Assembly (NCBI RefSeq): GCF_000482245.1 | Contig: NZ_AWNH01000015.1 | Span: 48,753-112,752, forward strand | Reading direction: 5' to 3' | DNA length: 64,000 nucleotides | Origin: Leptolyngbya sp. Heron Island J | GTDB taxonomy: Bacteria; Cyanobacteriota; Cyanobacteriia; Phormidesmidales; Phormidesmidaceae | Part shown: piece after piece, positions 39,441-48,002 of the stretch | Numbering within the stretch: the stretch's first letter is position 1 | Layout: each line of letters starts with the position of its first letter | Made by a program: the position numbers and the translations under genes | The notes under the pieces: generated by a model | Databases searched by the model: none | Seen by the model: only the letters and a program-made list of their open reading frames with translations | Told to the model about the DNA's origin: nothing

Positions 39441-39668
39441 ATGGTCGACAAGCTATTCACGGTCGGCGATCGTGTCACCGTGACCACCCAGCCGCCCTAT
39501 CTGAAAACCGCTGACCCGATGCCGATGCTGCGCCCTCCAGATTTAGTCACCCTGGGCGAAGAAGGGATTGTCATGGAGCAAAAGCCCGGTGGTTATTGGG
39601 CTGTCAGATTTGAGCGCGGATCCTTTCTGATTGATGGACGTTACATTGACCGGGTCCCTAACTCGTGA
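39441..39668 (+). CDS. sipA: SipA/DUF3148 regulator, NblS-interacting protein
   Basis: 75 residues, SH3-like barrel of the DUF3148 family. The strongly conserved PPYLKTADPMPMLRPPDLV and EGIVMEQKPGGYWAVRFERG are present. In Synechococcus, SipA binds the sensor kinase NblS, linking stress and light signalling. Start ATG 39441. It stands just upstream of tRNA-Lys. Confidence 0.85.
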   Translation: MVDKLFTVGDRVTVTTQPPYLKTADPMPMLRPPDLVTLGEEGIVMEQKPGGYWAVRFERGSFLIDGRYIDRVPNS

Positions 39669-39755
39669 CCCGTCAGGCATTTTTCGAATTTTTATTCAAA
39701 TTAGGAAACTATCTGTTATATTGAATAACTGTGTTTGAGAAGCGTTCTTCAACAC

Positions 39756-39827
39756 GGGTTGCTAGCTCAGCGGTAGAGCACTCGGCTTTTAACCGATTGG
39801 TCCTGGGTTCGAATCCCAGGCGACCCA
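39756..39827 (+). tRNA. tRNA-Lys (UUU)
   Basis: 72 bases. Acceptor arms GGGTTGC / GCGACCC pair fully with one G-T pair; discriminator A at 39827, CCA not encoded. D-arm GCTC...GAGC; anticodon loop CTTTTAA gives anticodon TTT (Lys); T-arm CTGGG TTCGAAT CCCAG. Confidence 0.97.
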
Positions 39828-39834
39828 TTCAGAG

Positions 39835-39872
39835 AAATTTTAGGGACGTTCCATGGAACGTCCCTAAAATTT
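39835..39872. terminator. 38-base perfect palindrome after tRNA-Lys
   Basis: Positions 39835-39872 read identically on both strands (AAATTTTAGGGACGTTCC then its complement), giving a 19-bp stem capable of terminating transcription either way. It starts 8 bases after the tRNA. Confidence 0.85.
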
Positions 39873-40074
39873 AATTTTCCTCAACAAAGGAAATAGCAAA
39901 GTTATCTATTCCACAAAGTCATTTCGTAGATGCTGTTATCCTTAATGAAATACTCAGGTTTTAGAAACAACTCGTCATAAGTTCGGAGTTGTGACCTAAT
40001 ATTGATGAGTAGGGATACCTATTCGACCCTTTAATTAAAGCTGCCAAAACGGCGAAAAGTACTAGGAGGATTAT

Positions 40075-41148
40075 ATGGCGCTTGTACCTATGCGGCTCTT
40101 GCTGGACCACGCCGCTGAGAACGGCTACGGCATTCCCGCTTACAACGTTAACAATATGGAGCAGATCCTGGCTATTATGCAGGCTGCTGATGAGACTGAT
40201 AGCCCTGTAATTCTACAGGCTTCCCGCGGTGCCCGTAAGTACGCTGGTGAAAACTTCTTGCGCCACCTTGTTTTGGCGGCTATTGAGACATATCCACATA
40301 TTCCTGTGGTTATGCACCAGGATCACGGTAATAGCCCTGCGACTTGCTACTCTGCTATTCGCAACGGCTTTACTAGCGTTATGATGGACGGCTCCTTAGA
40401 AGCTGATGCCAAGACTCCCGCTAGCTTTGAGTACAACGTTAACGTCACTGCTGAAGTGGTTAAGGTTGCTCACTCCATCGGTGCCAGTGTTGAAGGTGAG
40501 CTAGGCTGCCTGGGCTCCTTGGAAACTGGTCAAGGTGAAGCTGAAGATGGTCATGGCTTTGAGGGCACACTCTCCCACGATCAGCTACTGACTGACCCCG
40601 ACGAGGCTGTTCAGTTCGTAGAAGCTACCCAGGTTGACGCGCTAGCAGTTGCCATTGGGACTAGCCACGGTGCTTACAAGTTCACCCGTAAGCCCACTGG
40701 CGAAATTCTAGCCATCAGCCGCATTGAAGAAATCCACAAGCGTCTGCCCAACACTCACCTGGTCATGCACGGATCTTCCTCCGTTCCCCAGGAGTGGCTA
40801 GACATGATTAACCAGTACGGCGGTCAGATTCCTGAAACTTACGGTGTACCTGTTGAGGAAATTCAGAAAGGTATTAAGAGCGGTGTTCGCAAGGTGAACA
40901 TTGATACTGATAACCGTCTGGCTATTACAGCTGCTATCCGCGAAGCAGCCATGAAGGATCCTTCCAACTTTGATCCTCGCCACTTCCTCAAGCCTTCCAT
41001 CAAGTACATGAAGCAAGTTTGCTCTGATCGCTATCAGGCATTTGGTACTGCTGGTAATGCTTCTAAGATTAAGCAGGCTGGCGTTGAAGTGTTTGCAGCT
41101 AAGTACGAAGCTGGCGAGCTGGATGCGAAGGTTGCTGTCGCTGTTTAA
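40075..41148 (+). CDS. fbaA: Fructose-bisphosphate aldolase, class II (Calvin-cycle subtype)
   Basis: 357 residues. Metal-dependent aldolase that makes fructose-1,6- and sedoheptulose-1,7-bisphosphate in the Calvin cycle and acts in glycolysis. Class II motifs: [18 protein letters not shown] (zinc-binding His, catalytic Asp), [38 protein letters not shown] and [12 protein letters not shown] textbook AGGAGG at 40064-40069 precedes ATG 40075, fitting a highly expressed gene. Confidence 0.97.
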   Translation: MALVPMRLLLDHAAENGYGIPAYNVNNMEQILAIMQAADETDSPVILQASRGARKYAGENFLRHLVLAAIETYPHIPVVMHQDHGNSPATCYSAIRNGFTSVMMDGSLEADAKTPASFEYNVNVTAEVVKVAHSIGASVEGELGCLGSLETGQGEAEDGHGFEGTLSHDQLLTDPDEAVQFVEATQVDALAVAIGTSHGAYKFTRKPTGEILAISRIEEIHKRLPNTHLVMHGSSSVPQEWLDMINQYGGQIPETYGVPVEEIQKGIKSGVRKVNIDTDNRLAITAAIREAAMKDPSNFDPRHFLKPSIKYMKQVCSDRYQAFGTAGNASKIKQAGVEVFAAKYEAGELDAKVAVAV

Positions 41149-41198
41149 GTAAGTGATGGTTTGGTTTAGCTAAAAGCGTTAATACGTGATTAGAAAAG

Positions 41199-41227
41199 GG
41201 GATGGCTAGTAGCCATCCTCTTTTTTT
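41199..41227 (+). terminator. Rho-independent terminator of fbaA
   Basis: GGGATGGCT (41199-41207) pairs with AGCCATCCT (41211-41219) around a 3-base loop, followed by C and seven T. Confidence 0.9.
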
Positions 41228-41326
41228 ATTGGCTGAGAAGCGCTAGCGACTAACCCTCCCAGGAGGTGTGCCTGAGGCGGGGTGGGTTAGCCATTGACAC
41301 TAGTCACCGGATTTCCGACAAAACGA

Positions 41327-42370
41327 TCATCCCTTCTTAGCCACCCAATACTTGCTCATAAAGTGGTTGGATACCTCCACACTATGGAATCCGGCAGATT
41401 CCAATCGAGACTGCATATCATCCGTGCTGTAATGCCGATAGTAAGGCTCATGAAAAACTGAAGGAAAGTTATCCATCATCGGTGCGAACTCTGGATTATC
41501 TGACTTCTGGATTGAGTCACAGATAATAAACACCCCACCAGGCTTAGTTACGCGATAGCACTCATTGATCACCGTTTGGCGCACATCGGCAGGTAGCTCA
41601 TGGAACAAGAAAACACTGACCGTGGCCTCAAAATAATTATCTAGATAGGGTAATGCCTCAGCATTAGCCTGAATCAACTGAGGCAGCGTGCCTGGCTCTT
41701 GACTTAGCAACTCGTTGGCTTTACGCAGATAGGTAGGAGACAGGTCTACACCATAAGGTGAAGCTTGCGGTAGCGTATCCCGAATCATCTTCAAGGTACG
41801 TCCGGTACCACAGGCCACATCCAGCACCTTCGGGTTCCCCGTCAGATTGTCAAGATGACGCTTCAGCGGAGCTAGAATACGCCGCCGCATTGGGTCAGCC
41901 GCACCATTAAACAATAGCTCTACTTGCAAATCGTAGAGATTTGCGGACATATCACTCAGGTAACCATCCGTTTGATGATGAAAGTTTTGTACGTAGTAGC
42001 TGGGATAGCCATCAGTATCAACATCAGCCCCAAAGTCTTGATACTGCTTCTTTTTTGAACGTTCCCAAACACTGGGGGTGTCAAAAACTAGCATGGGGTA
42101 GTACTTGAAAAAGTCATCCCAAGGATTATCAAACAACAAGCTTGCGGGATAGACTCCAGCTTCAGCATCCTGCCAGTCCACCTCAGTCAGCTCATCTAAT
42201 CGCTGCTTTAGCAGCGATAGAGTAGAGGCAGGAATTTTAGATGTACTGCCCGGCTCAACTGGGGAAACCACTTCACGCAGACGGTTAATCAGAGTTTTAT
42301 GGGTGTACCCAAAGGCTTGTTTGCCTTGCTGAAAAGTTTGATAAGCAAGTTTTGTCAACGTATCTGGCAT
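41327..42370 (-). CDS. Class I SAM-dependent methyltransferase
   Basis: 347 residues. The Rossmann-type methyltransferase core occupies about 180-325: motif I VLDVACGTGRTLKMI, the acidic ribose-binding YGVDLSPTYL, motif II VSVFLFHELP and KPGGVFIICDS. The N-terminal ~170 residues are a helical extension. It resembles UbiE-like and other small-molecule methyltransferases; the substrate is not identifiable. Converges with fbaA, divergent from rpoZ. Confidence 0.85.
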   Translation of the reverse strand: MPDTLTKLAYQTFQQGKQAFGYTHKTLINRLREVVSPVEPGSTSKIPASTLSLLKQRLDELTEVDWQDAEAGVYPASLLFDNPWDDFFKYYPMLVFDTPSVWERSKKKQYQDFGADVDTDGYPSYYVQNFHHQTDGYLSDMSANLYDLQVELLFNGAADPMRRRILAPLKRHLDNLTGNPKVLDVACGTGRTLKMIRDTLPQASPYGVDLSPTYLRKANELLSQEPGTLPQLIQANAEALPYLDNYFEATVSVFLFHELPADVRQTVINECYRVTKPGGVFIICDSIQKSDNPEFAPMMDNFPSVFHEPYYRHYSTDDMQSRLESAGFHSVEVSNHFMSKYWVAKKG

Positions 42371-42714
42371 AGTGCTCGGACAGGTAAACGTGATTAGGAC
42401 TCTTGGCCATCAGAGTGACAGCAAGACACTGGTGTTGTGGATAGGCAGCAGAGATATTCCCAAAACTGACTCTACCTGCAACGCTTCAATCTCAAAGCCT
42501 CTGATGGCCAACTAGCCATTGCAGCCAGCTCAATGAACACAGGATTTAAGTAACCTGGCTCAATTTAAAACTGACCGCAAAATATTCATATATAAATCAT
42601 TGTAAAAGTTCATAAAGGCAGCTGGGGGTACAAAAGCAAAATTGCCGTGCTATTACTAATGGGAAGCTGCGCTAGTATGGATGGGTTGTAAAAGCCACCC
42701 TAGAGGACTCATTA
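42371..42714. other. 344-base divergent promoter region
   Basis: Lies between the leftward methyltransferase and rightward rpoZ. No gene is visible. Contains AT-rich stretches near 42580-42600 (AATATTCATATATAAA) that could serve either promoter. An AGAGGA sequence about 8 bases before the rpoZ ATG is its likely ribosome site. Confidence 0.4.
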
Positions 42715-42939
42715 ATGAAGCGTCTGGCAATTGATACCACTCAGATGATGCGCCGTACTGAAGACTTAATTAGTGCTGCATCAAATCGCTACCGCATCAC
42801 TGTCCAGGTGGCCAATCGGGCACAGCGCCGTCGCTTTGAAGAATTTGACAGTATTGATGAATCTCGGATGAAGCCGGTATTACGCGCCATTGTGGAAATG
42901 TCAGATGAGCTGACTCAGCCTGAGATTATTGGTGAGTAA
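42715..42939 (+). CDS. rpoZ: RNA polymerase omega subunit
   Basis: 74 residues. Matches the cyanobacterial omega family: [20 protein letters not shown], then the helical [16 protein letters not shown] segment (here [16 protein letters not shown]) and [15 protein letters not shown]. Omega stabilises the beta-prime subunit and core assembly. Standard size for cyanobacteria. Confidence 0.93.
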   Translation: MKRLAIDTTQMMRRTEDLISAASNRYRITVQVANRAQRRRFEEFDSIDESRMKPVLRAIVEMSDELTQPEIIGE

Positions 42940-43043
42940 AGAACTGAAGAAACTGGCTTATTACACCGATAGGTCAGTTTGCTTCGGTATATACAACTAG
43001 CAGATATTTTTTTATTTATTACTTCGCATTTCTACTCAGCGGT

Positions 43044-43445
43044 ATGGGCAAACAGCTTAAGTTTTGGTTCTTGGTCACTTTGACCACCCTCACGGTTTTG
43101 GCTGGCAGTATTTTACAAACGGGTGAGCCTCTAATGGCAGGTCAAGCACCTGCGATCGCAATTGCCAATCAGCTATACAGTCAATATCCAGACATTCCCC
43201 GCGCGACGACAGCCAACACCACTCTCCTCAGTCGATTTATTGACTATCATCTTGATGCCCAGGCCCGTCCTGCCCAGTATCATCTTGACTGGGAATTATC
43301 CATGGCTGATTATCTCAATGCCTCTTACAGCAGTAAGGCTGAGCAGCCCGCATTGAACAGCCGTGATCAGCAAGCAATGCAATCTCTAAGTCGTCAGCAG
43401 CGGCACGACCTCGTACGGAGCTTAGAGCAACACTTTACCCAATGA
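43044..43445 (+). CDS. Small exported protein
   Basis: 133 residues with an N-terminal signal peptide (hydrophobic about 7-22, followed by a polar mature part). The mature region is helical, with DYHLDAQARPAQYHLDWELSMADYL and RQQRHDLVRSLEQHF. I do not recognise the family. Its last codons overlap the start of the following gene by 4 bases (ATGA), so the two are translationally coupled. Confidence 0.65.
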   Translation: MGKQLKFWFLVTLTTLTVLAGSILQTGEPLMAGQAPAIAIANQLYSQYPDIPRATTANTTLLSRFIDYHLDAQARPAQYHLDWELSMADYLNASYSSKAEQPALNSRDQQAMQSLSRQQRHDLVRSLEQHFTQ

Positions 43446-43807
43446 CCGCACTGCTCAGAGAGGGTAAAGGCTGGCGAGTAGGCTGGGACGACGAGCGTGA
43501 AAATTTCAAGGCTTTAGTCGGCGGCGACAATTGGGCTCTGGAGCTAACCCAGGATGAGTTTGAAGCGCTACGGCGTCTGGCCCAGCAATTGGCCACCATC
43601 ATGGCATCACTGGCCAGTGAGCTCATGCCCGATGAGCAAATTAGCTGTGAACAAGAAACCTCTCAGATTTGGATGGAAGCTGAGGGATTTCACCATAGCT
43701 ACAGTCTCCGATTTATTTTACTTAACGGTCGCGGTGCTGAAGGAGCCTGGCCTTCCAGCACCGTCCCAGAAGTCTTAAATGGCTTAACCCATATCGATGT
43801 ATTTTGA
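43442..43807 (+). CDS. DUF1818 family protein
   Basis: 121 residues. Matches DUF1818, a soluble family restricted mainly to cyanobacteria and plants: LREGKGWRVGWDDE..., F.ALVGGDNWALELTQDEF, and the C-terminal GRGAEGAWPSSTVPEVL. Function unknown. The ATG overlaps the stop of the upstream exported-protein gene. Confidence 0.8.
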   Translation: MTALLREGKGWRVGWDDERENFKALVGGDNWALELTQDEFEALRRLAQQLATIMASLASELMPDEQISCEQETSQIWMEAEGFHHSYSLRFILLNGRGAEGAWPSSTVPEVLNGLTHIDVF

Positions 43808-43925
43808 TATGGACTTTAACTTAGTGTTTTACACTAGGCAAATGCACGGAAAATCCGGTTAATATTTGAATCTCCTGTTAACGGTAACCAGACAGAGTGC
43901 TTTGGCAATCAGGGTGTAAAACAAT

Positions 43926-45104
43926 ATGAAAAAGCTAAAAGTCGTTAGCGATACACAGTTTAAACAGCGTCCTGTTTTATCAAGCGATTTACCCAGACAG
44001 GAAAAGGTATTTGTTGCCAGCGGCACAGAGTTTGATCTGGCCAAAGCAGATATCGTTCAAAATGGCCATTTTAAGGTCACCCTAGCAAAACCCCTGGGTC
44101 CGGCCATGCAAACGGACTGGTATGTCTATAAGCCCGATGCCAGAATCTATGACACTAAGGTAAAGCTGACGGTGATTAGCGATACTTTATTCAAACAGCG
44201 GCCTGTACTATCTAACCAGCTTAGCGATCGCGAAAAGGTTTTTGTGTCAAATGGTACAGAGTATTACTTACAGTCCTACCTGCCAGCCGAGGGGCAACAT
44301 GTTAGGGTTGCGATCGCAAACGCCTTTTTAGGCCCTGAAAATCGTACCGTCTGGTACGCCTATAAACCTGACATTCGTATTTTAGGTGACACCGTTACCC
44401 TCACCGTTGTTAGCGACACCCTCTTTAAGACATCGCCACAGATGGCATCACAGCTTAGCAACCAAGAGAAAGTCTTCGTCAAAAACAAAACAGAGCTAGA
44501 ACTCGTTAAACATGAGCCTGCCCAAGCTAACCATGTCAAACTAGAACTAGCTGAACCTAGTTTCAGCAATCGTTCTGAGCGGATTTGGTATGCCTATAAA
44601 CCCGATATTCAAATCGAAGGCAACGAAGAAGACAACCAGCCCAAAAACGAAACCCCACCGCCAAAACCTAGCGGCCCCTCCATTAAACTGCCAGGGTTTC
44701 AGAGCAGCTTCTACCTATCAAATTCCATCATTCCTGGCGGCCACTTTACCTGGGGAGAAGCCACCCATGGCGGTAGCCGCATTCCAGTCGATCGCAATGT
44801 CGTTTATGGCATTATCCGCATTGCCCGCGTTATGGAAGAAGTGCGTGATCGCTTAGGAGGACGTCCCCTTACCATTAACTCCTGGTATCGCGACCCGGTC
44901 ACCAATCGCCGTGTCGGCGGAGCCAGTCGTTCACGACATCTAGTTGGCGATGCCGTAGATTTTGTCGCCCCCGGCATTCATCCTTACGATGTTTACGATC
45001 GGCTCAATCGCTGGTGGGGCTCTAGGGGTGGCCTAGCCAGTGCCACAGTATTTACCCACATTGATACGCGCGGCTACTACGCACGCTGGAGTTACGGGTT
45101 TTAG
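43926..45104 (+). CDS. Peptidase M15-like protein with three N-terminal repeats
   Basis: 392 residues. Three ~78-residue repeats (about 1-75, 80-157, 160-235) each start with a K/T-L-K/T-V-V/I-SDT.FK pattern and end with W(Y).YKPD.RI; they look SH3-like and may bind cell-wall polymers. After a Lys/Pro linker, the C-terminal ~130 residues match the M15 D-Ala-D-Ala carboxypeptidase family. The zinc ligands are in SRHLVGDAVDF and FTHIDTRG, with an SWYRDP motif upstream. There is no obvious signal peptide, so how it reaches peptidoglycan is unclear. This is the last core gene before tRNA-Pro. Confidence 0.82.
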   Translation: MKKLKVVSDTQFKQRPVLSSDLPRQEKVFVASGTEFDLAKADIVQNGHFKVTLAKPLGPAMQTDWYVYKPDARIYDTKVKLTVISDTLFKQRPVLSNQLSDREKVFVSNGTEYYLQSYLPAEGQHVRVAIANAFLGPENRTVWYAYKPDIRILGDTVTLTVVSDTLFKTSPQMASQLSNQEKVFVKNKTELELVKHEPAQANHVKLELAEPSFSNRSERIWYAYKPDIQIEGNEEDNQPKNETPPPKPSGPSIKLPGFQSSFYLSNSIIPGGHFTWGEATHGGSRIPVDRNVVYGIIRIARVMEEVRDRLGGRPLTINSWYRDPVTNRRVGGASRSRHLVGDAVDFVAPGIHPYDVYDRLNRWWGSRGGLASATVFTHIDTRGYYARWSYGF

Positions 45105-45235
45105 CATACTTCAGGCAAAGCTCTTAGCAGCTGATCGAACGACATTTGCATTCTGATTTAAGTGCTCGATTACACCAAATATTGCAGAAAGAATTTCTAA
45201 CCATATGCTATGCTAGTCAAGCGTTAAAAACGCAT

Positions 45236-45309
45236 CGGGGCGTAGCGCAGCTTGGTAGCGCACTACTTTGGGGTAGTAGGGGTCGTGGGTTCAAATCCCG
45301 CCGCTCCGA
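45236..45309 (+). tRNA. tRNA-Pro (GGG), integration site of the downstream element
   Basis: 74 bases. Acceptor arms CGGGGCG / CGCTCCG pair with one G-T; discriminator A at 45309. The anticodon stem CTACT/AGTAG encloses TTGGGGT, anticodon GGG (Pro). T-arm GTGGG TTCAAAT CCCGC. The gene is intact; the element begins at its 3' end, where an attachment core would lie. Confidence 0.97.
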
Positions 45310-45312
45310 TTG

Positions 45313-46566
45313 ATGAAAACCGCTGATATCAGCGGTTTTTGTGTTTTAAAGCGCGGGGTGTATCAACTTATTGTTTGGGTATTGTCGGCGACTGGAAGCG
45401 ACATTTTTGCGACTGGAAGCGACATAAACTGGTCGATAGTTGGTCTGCAAAAACTGGTGGTTGAACCTGTAAAACGTGCCCGTAAGGGTGAGGTTAAAGT
45501 CAATGTCGATAAGGGGTGGCTCCGGCTGCGGTGGAGTTACCAAGGGAAACGCCATGTGATGGCCATTGGTTTGCTGGATACCCCCGCAAATCGCGCACTT
45601 GCGGCTGCCAAAGCTGAGGTTATCAGAGCTGACATGCTGTCAAACCAGTTCGATAAGTCGCTTGTGAAGTATCGATATGAGCAGATAGATGCTCTGACGG
45701 TGTTAGAACTCTATCAAAAGTATGTTGATTGGAAACGCCGACAGGTAACGAAACGCTCCCTAGATAAGTACTTTGGCTTGCGATCGCAACTTGAAACTTA
45801 CTTTGGTAGCCGCCAGGCGGATCGGGTCATCGAGGACCATGCTTTAGACTTCCGCGACTGGTTACTGAAACGGCTTTCACCGGCGACGGCCCGCGAGCGG
45901 ATTGGCATGATGCGCAGCTGCTGGAGCTGGGCGATCGGTAAGAAGCTGGTGGCTGATAACCCATGGAAGAATGTACGGGTGAAGGCACCGCCAAAGCAGC
46001 GACCCAGGCCGTTTACTCAGGATGAGTATCGGCGGATTTTGGAAGCGTTTGCAGAGCATCACCCCCACTACCTGGACTTTGTGAAATTCCTAATGGGTGT
46101 GGGTTGCAGGCCGGGGGAAGCGGCAGGCCTGCGGTGGGGGCATTTATCAGATGGGTGCGATCGCATCTGGATTGGTGAGAGCTGGGGCCGTGGTGAGCGG
46201 AAGCCGACTAAAACTAACCGTGACCGGGCATTTAAACTATCGGCCGACCTGGTGGAGATGCTGCGAAAAAGGCAACCGACCAAGGTTCGACCGGATGATT
46301 TAGTGTTTACTAGTGCCGAGGGTAACCCTATTGATGACCACAATTTCCGGCGGCGGCATTGGACACCGGCCCTAGATATAGCGTCGGTGCCTTACCGGAA
46401 ACCGTACAATACTCGTCATTCGTTCATTTCCCAGGCACTAGACCAGGGGTGGTCTGTAAGTGAAATAGCCTCCATCACCGGTAACAGTGAGGAGACTATT
46501 TTGAGGCACTATACGGGAAGTGTTAGAGGGGAAGCAGAGCTTAAGTCTGTCTGGGAAAGTGAGTAG
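45313..46566 (+). CDS. int: Tyrosine recombinase / phage-type integrase
   Basis: Site-specific recombinase presumed to insert the element at tRNA-Pro. A beta-rich arm-binding domain (KGEVKVNVDKGWLRLRW, about 60-90), a core-binding helical domain (about 125-215) and the catalytic domain follow. Counting from a TTG at 45310, one residue before this start, the active-site residues are Arg267 in GCRPGEA, a Lys near 298-301, RHSF at 369-372 with Tyr at the usual box-II His position, and nucleophile Tyr401 in ILRHYTG. The true start is uncertain: ATG 45313 makes the frame begin at the tRNA end and cross its terminator; GTG 45358 or GTG 45457 would begin nearer the arm domain. Read-through from tRNA-Pro could drive it. 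Confidence 0.92.
   Translation: MKTADISGFCVLKRGVYQLIVWVLSATGSDIFATGSDINWSIVGLQKLVVEPVKRARKGEVKVNVDKGWLRLRWSYQGKRHVMAIGLLDTPANRALAAAKAEVIRADMLSNQFDKSLVKYRYEQIDALTVLELYQKYVDWKRRQVTKRSLDKYFGLRSQLETYFGSRQADRVIEDHALDFRDWLLKRLSPATARERIGMMRSCWSWAIGKKLVADNPWKNVRVKAPPKQRPRPFTQDEYRRILEAFAEHHPHYLDFVKFLMGVGCRPGEAAGLRWGHLSDGCDRIWIGESWGRGERKPTKTNRDRAFKLSADLVEMLRKRQPTKVRPDDLVFTSAEGNPIDDHNFRRRHWTPALDIASVPYRKPYNTRHSFISQALDQGWSVSEIASITGNSEETILRHYTGSVRGEAELKSVWESE
45316..45340 (+). terminator. tRNA-Pro terminator, overlapping the integrase frame
   Basis: AAAACCGCTGAT followed by its reverse complement forms a 12-bp perfect stem with T-run end, 6 bases after the tRNA. The first codons of the longest integrase frame run through it. 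Confidence 0.8.
45388..45425 (+). repeat. Two direct copies of a 17-base sequence near the integrase start
   Basis: GCGACTGGAAGCGACAT at 45388-45404 and again at 45409-45425, a 21-base period (two helical turns). Position beside the attachment site fits arm-type integrase or excisionase binding sites. Confidence 0.65.
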
Positions 46567-46670
46567 TAAGTATCGGAATTGTTCATTGTTTCTATTTTGT
46601 TCAGTCTTTCCTGAATGAGCTTCATTCCAGTTGAAGCTCGTTCATATGCTTGCAAATAGAGGTAGACCCA

Positions 46671-47822
46671 GTGGCAACCGATATATCTGTAGATTTAGAT
46701 CGGCTTGACCTCCGAGAAATTTTGCTGCGTGGTTCAGACACCTGGAATCAATGGAGAAAGGAAAATCCGAATGACTCTATAGAGCTCCGTGGGGCTGACC
46801 TCCGTGGGGCTGACCTCCGTGGGGCTGACCTCCGTGGGGCTGACCTCAGTGAGGCTGACCTCAGTAGGGCTAACCTCAGTAGGGCTCAACTCAGTAGGGC
46901 TCAACTCCGTGGGGCTAACCTCCTTGGAGCTAACCTCACTGAGGCTCAACTCCGTGGGGCTTACCTCAGTGGGGCTTACCTCAGTGAGGCTAACCTCTTT
47001 GGGGCTGACCTCAGTGGGGCTCAACTCCGTGGGGCTCAACTCCGTGGGGCTTACCTCCTTGGGGCTGACCTCAGTGGGGCTGACCTCAGTGAGGCTAACC
47101 TCAGTAGGGCTAACCTCAGTAGGGCTCAACTCAGTAGGGCTCAACTCCTTGGGGCTGACCTCAGTGGGGCTGAACTCCGTGGGGCTGAACTCCTTGGGGC
47201 TGAACTCCTTGGGGCTGACCTCAGTGAGGCTAACCTCTTTGGGGCTTACCTTACTGCAGAAGAAACTTTCGGCATCAAGATTTTTGACCAAGAAATAGAT
47301 CCAAGAGCTCTCGAAAAATTAAAAACCGCGCTTTCTAATTACGCAGAGGCAGCTGGCTACACAGATCCAGAAATACTTTCAGAAAAACGAGGCTCTTTTT
47401 TTAGTAGGATTCGATACAAAGTAGCCAAAATTTTGACTCCTGAAGTAATGGCAGAGGCTGCACAGGAAGGAGAAGATTTTTATCGACGCGGCAAAGAAAA
47501 CCTTAAAGCACAGCTAGAGAAGACAGGAGTTGAATCGACTCAAAAGCTGGCTAATGCAACCGCTGAGCTTCTTAAAGCTGTAGAGAACTTTGACAATGTA
47601 GTTTTAACTCTCGGAAAACTGATAGTTGTTAAGCACACCGCGCCAGACTGTGAGCCTAGGATAATTGTCAGGACTGTTTCAACGGAGATTCAAAACACGC
47701 TAGAGTCTACGCCACATATTCTTGATGATCCAAGAACTTTATTAGCTTTTCTTCAAAGGGTAGACACAGTTACGCAAGATACTCCCTTGCCAATCATTCC
47801 AGAAGAAAGACAAATTGGATAA
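46671..47822 (+). CDS. Pentapeptide-repeat protein with helical C-terminal domain
   Basis: About 383 residues from GTG 46671, which has AGAGG 8 bases upstream; a TTG 7 codons earlier is less likely. Residues ~30-190 are over thirty consecutive A(D/N/Q/E/Y)LxG-type pentapeptides, predicted to fold as a right-handed quadrilateral beta-helix. The last ~170 residues are helical and charged, with a short hydrophobic stretch (NVVLTLGKLIVV). Some pentapeptide proteins mimic DNA and protect or inhibit gyrase; whether this one does is unknown. The DNA repeats are almost identical 15-base units, giving long spurious frames on both strands. First cargo gene behind the integrase. Confidence 0.9.
   Translation: MATDISVDLDRLDLREILLRGSDTWNQWRKENPNDSIELRGADLRGADLRGADLRGADLSEADLSRANLSRAQLSRAQLRGANLLGANLTEAQLRGAYLSGAYLSEANLFGADLSGAQLRGAQLRGAYLLGADLSGADLSEANLSRANLSRAQLSRAQLLGADLSGAELRGAELLGAELLGADLSEANLFGAYLTAEETFGIKIFDQEIDPRALEKLKTALSNYAEAAGYTDPEILSEKRGSFFSRIRYKVAKILTPEVMAEAAQEGEDFYRRGKENLKAQLEKTGVESTQKLANATAELLKAVENFDNVVLTLGKLIVVKHTAPDCEPRIIVRTVSTEIQNTLESTPHILDDPRTLLAFLQRVDTVTQDTPLPIIPEERQIG
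46786..47252 (+). repeat. 15-base tandem repeat array encoding the pentapeptides
   Basis: Consecutive near-identical 15-mers of the type GGGGCTGACCTCCGT, with variation mainly at four positions. DNA-level homogeneity beyond what the protein needs suggests recent expansion or conversion. Confidence 0.9.
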
Positions 47823-47950
47823 CAGCGATTTCAGTACATCATCGCCAAGGTCTTTGTTGGGTGGAAGCCCGCACTTAAATCGACTATTGAGGCAGGCCCT
47901 GATTTCCTGCGAGTCGCGCAACTAGTCAACGTAGTTACGCGGGTTTCATG

Positions 47951-47987
47951 CACAGGCCCCAACGAAAGAATGGGGCGTTGACCTGTG
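47951..47987. terminator. Structured hairpin between convergent genes
   Basis: CACAGG (47951-47956) pairs with CCTGTG (47982-47987), and the inner CCCCA/TGGGG or CAACG/CGTTG pairs extend it. It lies between the pentapeptide gene and a convergent hypothetical gene, with a T-run at 47999-48003. Confidence 0.45.
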
Positions 47988-48002
47988 TGCCAGTTGGCCT
48001 TT

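Noticed and set aside
46734..47298. Long frames of 185 and 169 codons on both strands over the pentapeptide gene
   Set aside because: They are by-products of the 15-base repeat, which lacks stops in several phases; the translations are simple VSPTE or VGLTS repeats.
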